Assembly (NCBI GenBank): GCA_039720395.1
Contig: CM077820.1
Span: 18,001,923 to 18,065,922 of the forward strand
Length of the DNA stretch: 64,000 nucleotides
Origin: Liquidambar formosana
Lineage: Eukaryota; Streptophyta; Magnoliopsida; Saxifragales; Altingiaceae
Reading direction: 5' to 3'
The notes under the pieces were generated by a model. That model saw nothing but the letters and a program-made list of their open reading frames with translations, had not been told where the DNA came from and made no database searches. The position numbers and the translations under genes are program-made. Shown piece after piece: positions 34,897-48,062 of the stretch; the first letter of the stretch is position 1, and each line of letters starts with the position of its first letter.

Positions 34897-35300
34897 AGGC
34901 AACCCTCCCCAAACTAGAACATCCCAGCAACAGCAAAAAGATCCACCAAACAAGGCCCAAGCATGGTAACTTAAAGTCCATTCATATGAAGCCCTAAGCA
35001 CAATAATGGAAACTTAAATTTTATTGTACTACCTAAGTCACAAATTAATATGAAGAAATCATGTTCCCAAATATTATAATGTTGATATTCGACACTTTTT
35101 GTATGGGTTCAATTATAATGACGTGTGGTTTAAATATAGAGTAGGTATCACAAGATTTGAAGGATCTAGGGTGTGAACCTAGTTGGAATGTTAGATTTTC
35201 TTTTATGCCCCTTTTCTTTCTCAAAAAAATAAAAATAAAAATAAAGTAAATAGTTGCATGTGGTAAAAAGTAGCCCCATATATTATTCATCTCCAGTAGC

Positions 35301-35780
35301 TTATTGGTACATGGTAAACAAAAATAAACTTAAACTATAGAAGAACTGGGTAGGTAAAGAAATGGGTGAAGCCCCACATGCAGTTAAAGCGCAACGATGC
35401 CAAACTGTTTGACTTGTTTTCAAAACTCTTGCGCTATATTTATGGAACAAAGGCATGGAGAGGAGTCCCTTAACAGTTGTATCGAGGCATCGCTTCCCTA
35501 AGTACACCAAATTGCGGCAACAAATGATGTTGAGATCCACTCTCCTAAATACACTAGCAAATATTTTTCTCCCACAATGAGGGACCAACTTTTTTCCACA
35601 GTTAAGTACATAAATAATCTCTTCTCGGGAGATATGAACCTGCAGTTGTCGTGGCATACGCACAACTGCTTTAGATGCAAGCCTAGCCTCGATCAACATT
35701 GGACTACCTGCCTCGATTAACATTGCACTACCAGCTAAGAACAAGACTACTAAGGTGTATTGGTTGTGGAGCTTTGTCAT
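35301..35780 (-). CDS. ECA1/prolamin-like gene copy 4, stop-loss with 25-aa extension
   Basis: This is a complete ORF of 159 aa. The first 134 residues match the family, with signal peptide and cysteines at C-x7-C, CC, C, C. The usual TGA stop is TGT here (35376-35378), so translation would continue through normally untranslated DNA into a hydrophobic, unrelated tail. Two other private changes are Leu7 to Gln in the signal peptide and Gly33 to Arg. It lies beside the unit carrying the copia solo LTR. It may be a decaying copy rather than a new protein. Confidence 0.7.
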   Translation of the reverse strand: MTKLHNQYTLVVLFLAGSAMLIEAGSPMLIEARLASKAVVRMPRQLQVHISREEIIYVLNCGKKLVPHCGRKIFASVFRRVDLNIICCRNLVYLGKRCLDTTVKGLLSMPLFHKYSARVLKTSQTVWHRCALTACGASPISLPTQFFYSLSLFLFTMYQ

Positions 35781-38519
35781 ACTACGATAAGGGATATTGT
35801 TTCTTTTCTTTTGTTGTAATAGGACACTAAGTGTTGGGATGCAAATAGATCACGAAATAATGTTGTATTTATAGCTACAAAATGGTTTTAAAGATGCTTC
35901 CAAACGTTTTTTAACTGTTGATGTTGCATTGAATTGGCTTTTACTAATCTTCATTCATTACAATTTCTTTTGCATGTTATTAAACTGTTCATTATAAATT
36001 GACAAATGAAATAATTATGTGCTTTTCTTTTCTTGAAATCAAGAAATAAATAAAGAATAAAAGTACAAAACACATTAGGCACTGGATATTTTTCAACCAT
36101 ATTTCAGAAAACATCCCAAGAAACATGTTGTTTACAAGAATTATTAGCTAAGAATTTTTTTCCTATAGTTTTTTCGTCATCAAATACCAATATACCGATT
36201 CATAAAAAAACATCAAAATGTTGTTTTATTTTTCACCTAGAATATCGGTCCCAAAAAACACAAAAAAAAAAAAAAAAAAAAAAAAGGCTTCCAAATAGGG
36301 TTTTTTTAGAATTAAATTTTTTTTATAAAGTTATGTTTCTGCACTAATTGAACACTAGTTTATTATGTAATCCGTCAACATTTTTTTGTTCTTTTTATTT
36401 CTTTGTTTATTCAATTTTTTTCCTAATAGGGTATCTATACTATCTGTTCGGTTAATACCTTACACACAGATAAGGCCATTGCCGTCATCACATTATTTAA
36501 CCCTTAAGATAATTAATCATCTACTAACCAACCCCAAACAAATGAAATTAATATATCGTCTAACATTTTAATCTCTTAACCTCAAAAATAGAATGAAACA
36601 AACATGGAAAAAGGTCCCAACACGTTCTGATAAAGCTTGTTTCCCAGCCAGTACTTCCCATTTTGTCCGGCCTTGATCTCATTTATTGATCACTATACTA
36701 AATTACAACCCCGGCCCGTCTAAAAAATTTACTAATTTTCATACCATTAAATTCGAAAATTCAATATTAATTTTTATGAAGCTTGGTAAATTCGAACTTG
36801 GACATGGTGCATAAGACTAGATGAAGTTAAATCATCTTGCTAAAACATTGGACACATTTACAGTTAATAAGAGATTCGCTGGACGAAGTTTTTGTTTGAG
36901 AGCAAAAATGCTAAATACACTAAATAACAACTCAATAGCATTATTTGCTATTGTAACAATGACAAAATAGTTACAGAATCTAAATGATGAAATTTTTTGT
37001 TATGAACTACAAAAAAAAAAAAACAAAATAACAAAAACAAAATAAACACAAAAACAAAAAACAAAAAACGAAAAATAGTCCACGCCATATGAAATTGGTG
37101 AAAAGAGCAACTAGATGTAATGCTTTCCCATTCAAAATAGTTTTGGCTTAGGCGTTAGTTATGTTTGAAACATCAGGCTACAAGACACGAATGAAGCAAC
37201 TCAATAAATCTACCATCTTACCTAAAAAATCCTTTAAATTTCACAGGATTACAAAACATATTGACTTTAATTAATCAGCAGTATTAATTTACCATGAAAT
37301 TAATACTCTAAATGAGTTTGAATTCATATCAGGCTAATAATAGGGACAAGTGAGTGCTTTTAGAAAAATGTTCTCAAACTAAAGAATTATAAAGTCCTTT
37401 CTTTTTTCTTTTTTTTCTTTTTTTTTTTAAATTTTTATTATGATTATTATTATTATTATTTTTATTTTTATGAGCAAACCAATATTATTAAAAAAGTAAA
37501 AGGTACGAAAAAAAAAAAATAAAAAAAAAAAAAGGACCCAGGAGAAGGACAACCACGAAAAAAACACTAAAAAAGAGATACATAGAATGAACCAAAAAAC
37601 GCCTATCCAAAAACAAAGCCCAAAACACCACTAAAAGAAAAGCAAATGGAAAAAACACCCTAATAGAATACTGCCACACCCCAAAAGGAACTCGCCTGAC
37701 CACAACAACAATAGCAAGACAATAACCAAAAAGAATACCCAAACCACACAAGGAAATTGCCTGCCCGCACCAGCAAATGCAGACAATATAGCCATGATGA
37801 TGACTTAGAATGTGCAAAGAATATCGCACTCCACCATGTTGATTCATCACAGCTGATCTTTCCTACCAGTCCACCTTCCCTCAACAAGCTCAACTTTCTC
37901 TTTACAAAAAAGGCACTAGCTCCAGCCACTCATCAATAGGCCACACACCAATAGCTAACATCCGTCAAAAGCTACATAAATCACTGAAACATTGATCAGA
38001 AGAAATCCAACAAAGAACATGAACAGCTGCAACACCCCCCTGAAAGGCAACCCTCCCCAAACTAGAACATCCCAGCAACAGCAAAAAGATCCACCAAAAA
38101 TGCCCCAAGCATGGAAACTTAAAGTCCATTCATATAAATCCCCAAGCACAATAATGGAAACTTAAATTTTATTAGTACTACCTAATCACAAATTAATATG
38201 AAGAAATCATGTTCCCAAATATTATAATGTTGATATTCGACACTTTTTGTATGGGTTCAATTATAATGACGTGTGGTTTAAATATAGAGTAGGTATCACA
38301 AGATTTGAAGGACTTAGGGTGTGAACCTAGTTGGAATGTTAGATTTTCTTTTATGCCCCTTCTCTTTCTCCTAAAAAAAAAATAATAAAGTAAATAGTGG
38401 CATGTGGTAAAAAGTCACCCCATATATTATTCATCTCCAGTATCTTATTGGTACATGGTAAACAAAAACAAACTTAAACTATGGAAGAACTGGGTAGGTA
38501 AAGAAATGGGTGAAGCTCC

Positions 38520-38924
38520 TTATGCAATTAAAGCGCAACGATGCCAAACTGTTTGACTTGTTTTCAAAACTCTTGCGCTATATTTATGGAACAAAGGCAT
38601 GGAAAGGAGTCCCTTAACAGTCGTATCGAGGCATCGCTTCCCTAAGTACACCAAATTACGGCAACAAATGATGTTGAGATCCACTCTCCTGAATACACTA
38701 GCAAATATTTTTCTCCCACAATGAGGGACCAACTTTTTTCCACAATTAAGTACATAAATGATCTCCTCTCGGGAGATATGAACCTGCAATTGTCGTGGCG
38801 TTCGCACAACTGCTTTAGATGCAAGCCCAGCCTCGATCAACATTGGACTACCTGCCTCGATTAACATAGCACTACCAACTAAGAACAAGACTACCAAGGT
38901 GTATAGGTTGTGGAGCTTCGTCAT
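38520..38924 (-). CDS. ECA1/prolamin-like secreted cysteine-rich protein, copy 5
   Basis: This is an intact 134-aa ORF without introns, starting at the ATG shared by all copies. It belongs to the older subfamily lacking the extra Trp at position 82 (RRVDLNI). The stop is TAA. Ala16 is Val within the signal peptide. All six cysteines are present, so it is the only undamaged, normal-length member of the 134-aa type in view. Confidence 0.82.
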   Translation of the reverse strand: MTKLHNLYTLVVLFLVGSAMLIEAGSPMLIEAGLASKAVVRTPRQLQVHISREEIIYVLNCGKKLVPHCGRKIFASVFRRVDLNIICCRNLVYLGKRCLDTTVKGLLSMPLFHKYSARVLKTSQTVWHRCALIA

Positions 38925-41541
38925 ACTACGACAAGGAATATTATTGTTTTTCTTTTGTTGTAATAGGACACTGAGTGTTCGGATGGAAATAGATCACAAA
39001 ATAATGTTGTATTTATAGCTGCAAAATGGTTTTAAAGATGCTTCCAAACGTTTTTTTACCAGTTGATGTTGCATTGAATTGGCTTTTACTAGTCTTCATT
39101 CATTACAATTTCTTTTGCATGTTATTAAACTGTTCATAATAAATTGATGAATGAAATAATTATGTGCTTTTCTTTTCCTGAAATCAGGAAATACATAAAG
39201 AATGAAACAACAAAACACATTGGGCACTTGATATTTGTCAACTATACTTCAAAAAACATCCCCAGAAACATGTTGTTTGCGAGAATTATTAGCTAGGAAT
39301 TTTTTTCCTACAGTTTTTTTGCCACAAGATACCAATATACCGATTCCTATATAAACATCAAAATGTTATTTTATTTTTACCTGGAATATCGGTCCCCAAA
39401 AAGAAAAAAAAAAAGGCTTCCAAATAGGGTTTTTTTAAATTAAAAATTTTTATAAAGTTATGTTTCTGACACTAATTGAACACTAGTTTATTATGTAATC
39501 CGTCAACATTTTTTTGTTCTTTTTATTTCTTTGTTTATTCGATTTTTTTTCCAAATAGGGTATCTATACTATCTGTTCGACTAATACCTTACACACAGAT
39601 AAGGCCATTGCCGACATCACATTAGTTGACCCTCAACATAATTAATCATCTAAGAACCAACCCCAAACAAATGAAATTAATATATCGTCTGACATTTTAA
39701 TCTCTTAACCTCATAAATAGAATGAAACAAACATGGAAAAAGGTCCCAACACGTTCTGATAAAGCTTATTTCCTGGCCACTACATCTCATTTTGTCCTAG
39801 CCTTGATCCCATTTATTGATCACTATACTAAATTACAGGCCCCGTCTAAAAAATTTAGTAATTCTCATACCATCAAATCGAAAATTCAATATTAATTTTC
39901 ATGAATCTTGGTAAATTCGAACTTGGACATGGTGCATAAGTCTAGATGAAGTTCAATTATCTTGCTAAAACATTGGACACATTTACAGTTAATTATAGAT
40001 TTGCTAAACGAAGTATTTGTTTGAGAATGAAAATGCTAAACTACACTAAATAACAACTCAATAGCATTATTTGCTATTGTAACAATGACAAAGTAGTAAC
40101 AGAATCTAAATGATGAAATTTTTTGTTGTGAACCCCAAAAATAAAAAACAAAAAATAGTCCATGCCATATGAAATTGGTGAAAAGAGCAACTAGATGTAA
40201 TGTTTCCCATTCAAAATAGTTTTGGCTTAGGCGTTAGTTATGTTTCAAACATCAGGCTACAACACACAAATAAAGCAACTCAACAAATCTGATACCATCT
40301 TACCTAAAAAATCCTTCAATTTCCACAGGATTACAAAACATATTGACTTTAATTAAACAGCAGCATTAATTTACCATGAAATTAATACTCTAAATGAGTT
40401 TGAATTCGTATCAAGGTAATAATAGGGACAAGTGAGTGCTTTTCTGAAAAAGGTTCTCAAATTAAAGAGTTATAAAGTCCGTTTTTTTTTTTTTTTTAAT
40501 GAGCAAACCGAAATTTTCAAAAAAGCAAAAGGTAAAAAAAAAAAAAAAAAAAAAAACACACCTAGGGGAAGGACAACCATGGAAAAAACACCAAAAAAGA
40601 GCTACACAGAATGAATCGAAAAACCCTTATCCAAAAACAAAGCCCTAAAACACCACTACAAGAAAAGCAAACAGAAAAAACACCCTAATAGAATACTACC
40701 ACACCCCAAAAGGAACTCGCCTGACCACTCCAACAATTGCAAGACAATACCCAAAAAGAATACAACAAACTACACAAGGAAATTGCCTGCCCGCACTAGC
40801 AATTGCAAACAATATAGCAATGATGATGACTTAGAATGAGCAAAGAAGATTGCAATCCACCATGTTGATTCTTCATAGCTGATCTTTCCTACCAATCCAC
40901 CTTTCCCTCAACAAGCTCAACTTTCAGCTTACAAAAAGGCACTAGCTCCAGCCATACACCAACTGCTAACATCTGCCAAAAGCTACATAAACCATTGAAA
41001 CACTGATCAGAAAAAATCCAACAAAGAACACGAGCAGCTACTGCACCCCCCTGAAAGGCAACCCCCCCCCCCCCCCCAAAACTAGAACATCCCAGCAACA
41101 GCAAAAAGATCCACCAAACAAGCCCCAAGCATGGAAACTTAAAGTCCGTTCACATAAATCCCCAAGCACAATAATGGAATCTTAAATTTTGTTGTACTAC
41201 CTGGTCACAAATTAATATGAAGAAATCATGTTCCCAAATATAATAATGTTGATATTCGACACTTTTTGTATGGGTTTAATTATAAAGACGTGTGGTTTAA
41301 ATATAGAGTAGGTATCACAAGATTTGAAGGAATCTAGGGTGCGAACTTAGTTGGAATGTTAGATTTTCTTTTATGCCCCTTCTCTTTCTCCAAAAAAAAT
41401 AAATAAATAAAGTAAATAGTGGCATGTAGTAAAAAGTCGCCCCATATATTATTCATCTCCAGTATCTTATTGGTACATGGTAAAAAAAAACAAACTTAAA
41501 GTATGGAAGAACTAGGTAGGTGAAGAAATGGGTGAGGTTCC

Positions 41542-41950
41542 TCATGCAATTAAAGCGCAGCGATGCCAAACTGTTTGACTTGTTTTCAAAACTCTTGCGC
41601 TATATTTATGGAACAAAGGTGTGGAGAGGAGTCCCTTAACAGTCGTATCGATGGCATCGCTTCCCTAAGTGCACCAAATTACGGCAACAAATGATGTTGA
41701 GATCCCATACTCTCCTGAATACACTAGCAAATATTTTTCTCCCACAATGAGGGACCAACCTTTTTCCACAATTAAGTACATAAATGATCTCTTCTCGGGA
41801 GATATGAACCTGCAGTTGTCGTGGCGTTCGCACAACTGCTTTAGATGCAAGCCCAGACTGGATCAACATTGGACTACCTGCCTCGATTAACATCGCACTA
41901 CCAGCTAAGAACAAGACTACCAAGGTGTATAGGTTGTGGAGCTTCGTCAT
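41542..41950 (-). pseudogene. ECA1/prolamin-like gene copy 6, frameshifted near codon 99
   Basis: This is the first unit with the extra codon for Trp82. One inserted base near 41652 (GATGGC where sisters have GAGGC) shifts the frame just after the fifth cysteine. The ORF stops at 41636 after 104 aa, losing the last conserved Cys and the VW motif. Otherwise it is close to copy 7. Confidence 0.88.
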
Positions 41951-44550
41951 ACTACGAAAAGGAATACTGTTGCTTTTCTTTTGTTGTAATAGGACACTGA
42001 GTGTTTGGATGGAAATAGATCACGAAATAGTGTTGTATTTATAGCTGCAAATGGTTTTAAGGATGCTTCCAAACGTTCTTTTACCGTTGATGTTGCATTG
42101 AATTGGCTTTTACTAGTCTTCATTCATTACAATTTCTTTTGCATGTTATTAAACTGTTCATAATAAATTGATGAATGAAATAATTATGTGATTTTCTTTT
42201 CCTGAAATCAGGAAATACACAAAGAATGAAACAACAAAACACATTGGGCACTTGATATTTGTCAACTATACTTCAGAAAACATCCCCAGAAACATGTTGT
42301 TTGCGAGAATTATTAGCTAGGAATTTTTTTCCTACAGTTTTTTTGCCACAAGATACTAATATACCGATTCCTATAAAAACATCAAAATGTTATTTTATTT
42401 TTAACTGGAATATCGGTCCCAAAAAAAATAAAAAAAAGGCTTCCAAATAGGGTTTTTTAGAATTAAAAAAATTTTATAAAGTTATGTTTCTGACACTAAT
42501 TGAACAATAGTTTATTATGTAATCCGTCAACATTTTTTTGTTCTTTTTATTTCTTTGTTTATTCGATTTTTTTTTCCAAACAGGGTATCTATACTATCTG
42601 TTTGACTAATACCTTACACACAGATAAGGCCATTGCCGACATCACATTAGTTGACCCTCAAGATAATTAATCATCTAATAACCAACCCTAAACAATTGAA
42701 ATTAATATATCGTCTGACATTTTCATCTCTTAACCTCATAAATAGAATGAAACAAACATGGAAAAAGGTCCCAACACGTTCTGATAAAGCTTATTTCCCG
42801 GCCACTACATCTCATTTTGTCCGGCCTTGATCCCATTTATTGATCACTATACTAAACTACAGGCCCCGTCTAAAAAATTTAGTAATTCTCATACCATCAA
42901 ATCGAAAATTCAATATTAATTTTCATGAAGCTTGGTTAATTCGAACATGGACATGGTGCATCAGTCTAGACGAAGTTCAATTATCTTGCGAAAACATTGG
43001 ACACATTTACAGTTAATTAGAGATTTGCTAAACGAAGTACTTGTTTGAGAATGAAAATGCTAAAATACACTAAATAACAACTCAATAGCATTATTTGCAA
43101 TTGTAACAATGACAAAGTAGTAACAGAATCAAAATGATGAAATTTTTTGTTGTGAACCCCAAAAATAAAAAAACAAAAAATAGTCCATGCCATATGAAAT
43201 TGGTGAAAAGAGCAACTAGATGTAATGTTTCCCATTCAAAATAGTTTTGGCTTAGGCGTTAGTTATGTTTGAAACATCAGGCTATAGCACACGAATAAAG
43301 CAACTCAACAAATCTGATACCATCTTACCTAAAAAATCCTTCAATTTCCACAGGATTACAAAACATATTGACTTTAATTAAACAGCAGCATTAATTTACC
43401 ATGAAATTAATACTCTAAATGAGTTTGAATTCGTATCAAGGTAATAATAGGGACAAGTGAGTGCTTTTCTGAAAAAGGTTCTCAAATTAAAGAGTTATAA
43501 AGTCCGTTTTTTTTTTTTTTTATGAGCAAACCGATATTTTGAAAAAGAACAAAAGGTAAAAAAAAAAAAAAAAAAAAACACCTAGGGGAAGGACAACCAT
43601 GGAAAAAACACCAAAAAAGAGCTACACAGAATGAACCGAAAAACCCCTATCCAAAAACAAAGCCCAAAACACCACTACAAAAAAAGCAAACGGAAAAAAC
43701 ACCCTAATAGAATACTACCACACCCCAAAAGGAACTCGCCTGACCACTCCAACAATTGCAAGACAATACCCAAAAAGAATACAGCAAACTACACAAGGAA
43801 ATTGCCTGCCCGCACTAGCAATTGCAAACAATATAGCCATGATGATGACTTAGAATGAGCAAAGAAGATTGCAATCCACCATGTTGATTCTTCACACCTG
43901 ATCTTTCCTACCAGTCCACCTTTCCCTCAACAAGCTCAACTTTCACTTTACAAAAAAGGCACTAGCTCCAGCCACACACCAACTGTCAACATCTGCCAAA
44001 AGCTACATAAACCATTGAAACACTGATCAGAAAAAATCCAACAAAGAACACGAGCAGCTGCCGCACCCCCCTGGAAGGCAACCCTCCCCAAACTAGAACA
44101 TCCCAGCAACAGCAAAAAGATCCACCAAACAAGCCCCAAGCATGGAAACTTAAAGTCCATTCATATAAATCCCCAAGCACAATAATGGAAACTTAAATTT
44201 TATTGTACTAGCTAGTCACAAATTAATATGAAGAAATCATGTTCCCAAATATTATAATATTGATATTCGACACTTTTTGTATGGGTTTAATTATAGAGAC
44301 GGGTGGTTTAAATATAGAGTAGGTATCACAAGATTTGAAGGATCTAGGGTGCAAACTTAGTTGGAATGTTAGATTTTCTTTTATGCCCCTTCTCCTTCTC
44401 TAAAAAAACAAATAAATAAAGTAAATAGTGGCATGTAGTAAAAAGTCGCCCCATATATTATTCATCTCCAGTATCTTATTGGAACATGGTAAACAAAAAC
44501 AAACTTAAAGTATGGAAGAACTGGGTAGGTGAAGAAATGGGTGAAGCTCC

Positions 44551-44958
44551 TCATGCAATTAAAGCGCAACGATGCCAAACTGTTTGACTTGTTTTCAAAA
44601 CTCTTGCGCTATATTTATGGAACAAAGGTGTGGAGAGGAGTCCCTTAACAGTCGTATCGAGGCATCGCTTCCCTAAGTGCACCAAATTGCGGCAACAAAT
44701 GATGTTGAGATCCCATACTCTCCTGAATACACTAGCAAATATTTTTCTCCCACAATGAGGGACCAACCTTTTTCCACAATTAAGTACATAAATGATCTCT
44801 TCTCGGGAGATATGAACCTGCAGTTGTCGTGGCGTTCGCACAACTGCTTTAGATGCAAGCCCAGACTGGATCAACATTGGACTACCTGCCTCGATTAACA
44901 TCGCACTACCAGCTAAGAACAAGACTACCAAGGTGTATAGGTTGTGGAGCTTCGTCAT
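44551..44958 (-). CDS. ECA1/prolamin-like secreted cysteine-rich protein, copy 7
   Basis: This is a 135-aa intronless ORF. Residues 1-24 form a signal peptide (hydrophobic LYTLVVLFLAGSAML), and a short MLI(E/Q) duplication follows. The mature domain has Cys61, Cys69, Cys88, Cys89, Cys99 and Cys131. Flanking motifs CCRNLVHLGKRC and SQTVWHRC are typical of the plant prolamin-like domain (PF05617, ECA1 gametogenesis-related, DD11-like). Known relatives are secreted and expressed mainly in the female gametophyte; EC1 members act in gamete fusion. Expression and role here are inference. A TATAAATA lies about 90 bp upstream. The start was chosen because it is shared by all copies and directly precedes the signal peptide. 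Confidence 0.88.
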   Translation of the reverse strand: MTKLHNLYTLVVLFLAGSAMLIEAGSPMLIQSGLASKAVVRTPRQLQVHISREEIIYVLNCGKRLVPHCGRKIFASVFRRVWDLNIICCRNLVHLGKRCLDTTVKGLLSTPLFHKYSARVLKTSQTVWHRCALIA

Positions 44959-47561
44959 ACTACGAAAAGGAATACTGTTGCTTTTCTTTTGTTGTAATAG
45001 GACACTGAGTGTCTGGATGGAAATAGATCACGAAATAGTGTTGTATTTATAGCTGCAAAATGGTTTTAAGGATGCTTCCAAATGTTCTTTTACCGTTGAT
45101 GTTGCATTGAATTGGCTTTTACTAGTCTTCATTCATTACAATTTCTTTTGCATGTTATTAAACTGTTCATAATAAATTGATGAATGAAATAATTATGTGA
45201 TTTTCTTTTCTTGAAATCAGGAAATACACAAAGAATGAAACAACAAAACACATTGGGCACTTGATATTTGTCAACTATACTTCAGAAAACATCCCCAGAA
45301 ACATGTTGTTTGCGAGAATTATTAGCTAGGAATTTTTTTCCTACAGTTTTTTTGCCACAAGATACTAATATACCGATTCCTATAAAAACATCAAAATGTT
45401 ATTTTATTTTTACCTGGAATATCGGTCCCAAAAAAAAAAAAAAAAAGGCTTCCAAATAGGGTTTTTTAGAATTAAAAAATTTTTTAAAGTTATGTTTCTG
45501 ACACTAATTGAACACTAGTTTATTATGTAATCCGTCAACATTTTTTTGTTCTTTTTATTTCTTTGTTTATTCGATTTTTTTTCCAAACAGGGTATCTATA
45601 CTATCTGTTTGACTAATACCTTACACACAGATAAGGCCATTGCCGACATCACATTAGTTGACCCTCAAGATAATTAATCATCTAATAACCAACCCCAAAC
45701 AAATGAAATTAATATATCGTCTGACATTTTCATCTCTTAACCTCATAAATAGAATGAAACAAACCTGGAAAAAGGTCCCAACACGTTCTGATAAAGCTTA
45801 TTTCCCGGCCACTACATCTCATTTTGTCCGGCCTTGATCCCATTTATTGATCACTATACTAAATTACAGGCCCCGTCTAAAAAATTTAGTAATTCTCATA
45901 CCATCAAATCGAAAATTCAATATTAATTCTCATGAAGCTTGGTTAGTTCGAACTTGGACACTGGTGCATCAGTCTAGACGAAGTTCAATTATCTTGCGAA
46001 AACATTGGACACATTTACAGTTAATTAGAGATTTGCTAAACGAAGTACTTGTTTGAGAATGAAAATGCTCAAATACACTAAATAAAAACTCAATAGCATT
46101 ATTTGCAATTGTAACAATGACAAAGTAGTAACATAATCAAAATGATGAAATTTTTTGTTGTGAACCCCAAAAATAAAAAAACAAAAAATAGTCCATGCCA
46201 TATGAAATTGGTGAAAAGAGCAACTAGATGTAATGTTTCCCATTCAAAATAGTTTTGGCTTAGGCGTTAGTTATGTTTCAAGCATCAGGCTACAGCACAC
46301 GAATAAAGCAACTCAACAAATCTGATACCATCTTACCTAAAAAATCCTTCAATTTCCACAGGATTACAAAACATATTGACTTTAATTAAACAGCAACATT
46401 AATTTACCATGAAATTAATACTCTAAATGAGTTTGAATTCGTATCAAGGTAATAATAGGGACAAGTGAGTGCTTTTCTGAAAAAGGTTCTCAAATTAAAG
46501 AGTTATAAAGTCCGTTTTTTTTTTTTTTTTTATGAGCAAACCGATATTTCCAAGAAAACAAAAGGTAAAAAAAAAAAAAAAAAAAAAAACACCTAGGGGA
46601 AGGACAACCATGGAAAAAACACCAAAAAAGAGCTACACAGAATGAACCGAAAAACCCCTATCCAAAAACAAAGCCCAAAACACCACTACAAAAAAAGCAA
46701 ACGGAAAAAACACCCTAATAGAATACTACCACACCCCAAAAGGAACTCGCCTGACCACTCCAACAATTGCAAGACAATACCCAAAAAGAATACAGCAAAC
46801 TACACAAGGAAATTGCCTGCCCGCACTAGCAATTGCAAACAATATAGCCATGATGATGACTTAGAATGAGCAAAGAAGATTGCAATCCACCATGTTGATT
46901 CTTCACACCTGATCTTTCCTACCAGTCCACCTTTCCCTCAACAAGCTCAACTTTCACTTTACAAAAAAGGCACTAGCTCCAGCCACACACCAACTGTCAA
47001 CATCTGCCAAAAGCTACATAAACCATTGAAACACTGATCAGAAAAAATCCAACAAAGAACACGAGCAGCTGCCGCACCCCCCTGGAAGGCAACCCTCCCC
47101 AAACTAGAACATCCCAGCAACAGCAAAAAGATCCACCAAACAAGCCCCAAGCATGGAAACTTAAAGTCCATTCATATAAATCCCCAAGCACAATAATGGA
47201 AACTTAAATTTTATTGTACTAGCTAGTCACAAATTAATATGAAGAAATCATGTTCCCAAATATTATAATATTGATATTCGACACTTTTTGTATGGGTTTA
47301 ATTATAGAGACGGGTGGTTTAAATATAGAGTAGGTATCACAAGATTTGAAGGATCTAGGGTGCAAACTTAGTTGGAATGTTAGATTTTCTTTTATGCCCC
47401 TTCTCCTTCTCTAAAAAAACAAATAAATAAAGTAAATAGTGGCATGTAGTAAAAAGTCGCCCCATATATTATTCATCTCCAGTATCTTATTGGAACATGG
47501 TAAACAAAAACAAACTTAAAGTATGGAAGAACTGGGTAGGTGAAGAAATGGGTGAAGCTCC

Positions 47562-47969
47562 TCATGCAATTAAAGCGCAACGATGCCAAACTGTTTGACT
47601 TGTTTTCAAAACTCTTGCGCTATATTTATGGAACAAAGGTGTGGAGAGGAGTCCCTTAACAGTCGTATCGAGGCATCGCTTCCCTAAGTGCACCAAATTG
47701 CGGCAACAAATGATGTCGAGATCCCATACTCTCCTGAATACACTAGCAAATATTTTTCTCCCACAATGAGGGACCAACCTTTTTCCACAATTAAGTACAT
47801 AAATGATCTCTTCTCGGGAGATATGAACCTGCAGTTGTCGTGGCGTTCGCACAACTGCTTTAGATGCAAGCCCAGACTGGATCAACATTGGACTACCTGC
47901 CTCGATTAACATCGTACTACCAGCTAAGAACAAGACTACCAAGGTGTATAGGTTGTGGAGCTTCGTCAT
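47562..47969 (-). CDS. ECA1/prolamin-like secreted cysteine-rich protein, copy 8
   Basis: This is an intact 135-aa ORF. It differs from copy 7 at Ala19 to Thr in the signal peptide and Asn85 to Asp before the CC pair. It keeps the Gln31-Ser32 variant after the signal peptide. The cysteine framework is unchanged. Confidence 0.88.
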   Translation of the reverse strand: MTKLHNLYTLVVLFLAGSTMLIEAGSPMLIQSGLASKAVVRTPRQLQVHISREEIIYVLNCGKRLVPHCGRKIFASVFRRVWDLDIICCRNLVHLGKRCLDTTVKGLLSTPLFHKYSARVLKTSQTVWHRCALIA

Positions 47970-48054
47970 ACTACGAAAAGGAATACTGTTGCTTTTCTTT
48001 TGTTTTAATAGGACACTGAGTGTTTGGATGGAAATAGATCACGAAATAATGTTG

Positions 48055-48062
48055 TATTTATA
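48055..48062 (-). promoter_or_regulatory. TATA box of the ECA1-like genes (unit 8 shown)
   Basis: GCTATAAATAC on the minus strand lies about 86-93 bases before the ATG. The same box is present in every complete unit, including those with dead genes, so promoters outlast coding function. The 5' UTR would be about 60 bases. Confidence 0.7.

Noticed and set aside
41669..41890. Plus-strand 73-aa ORFs repeated in units 6-11 (also 44677, 47688, 50709, 53717, 56727)
   Set aside because: They are antisense shadows of the ECA1-like genes, begin at GTG, have no signal or domain, and are broken in older units.
46997..47191. Repeated minus-strand ORF of about 64-70 aa in the LINE-like fragment
   Set aside because: It starts in flanking DNA, crosses the insertion boundary, and has no recognisable domain.
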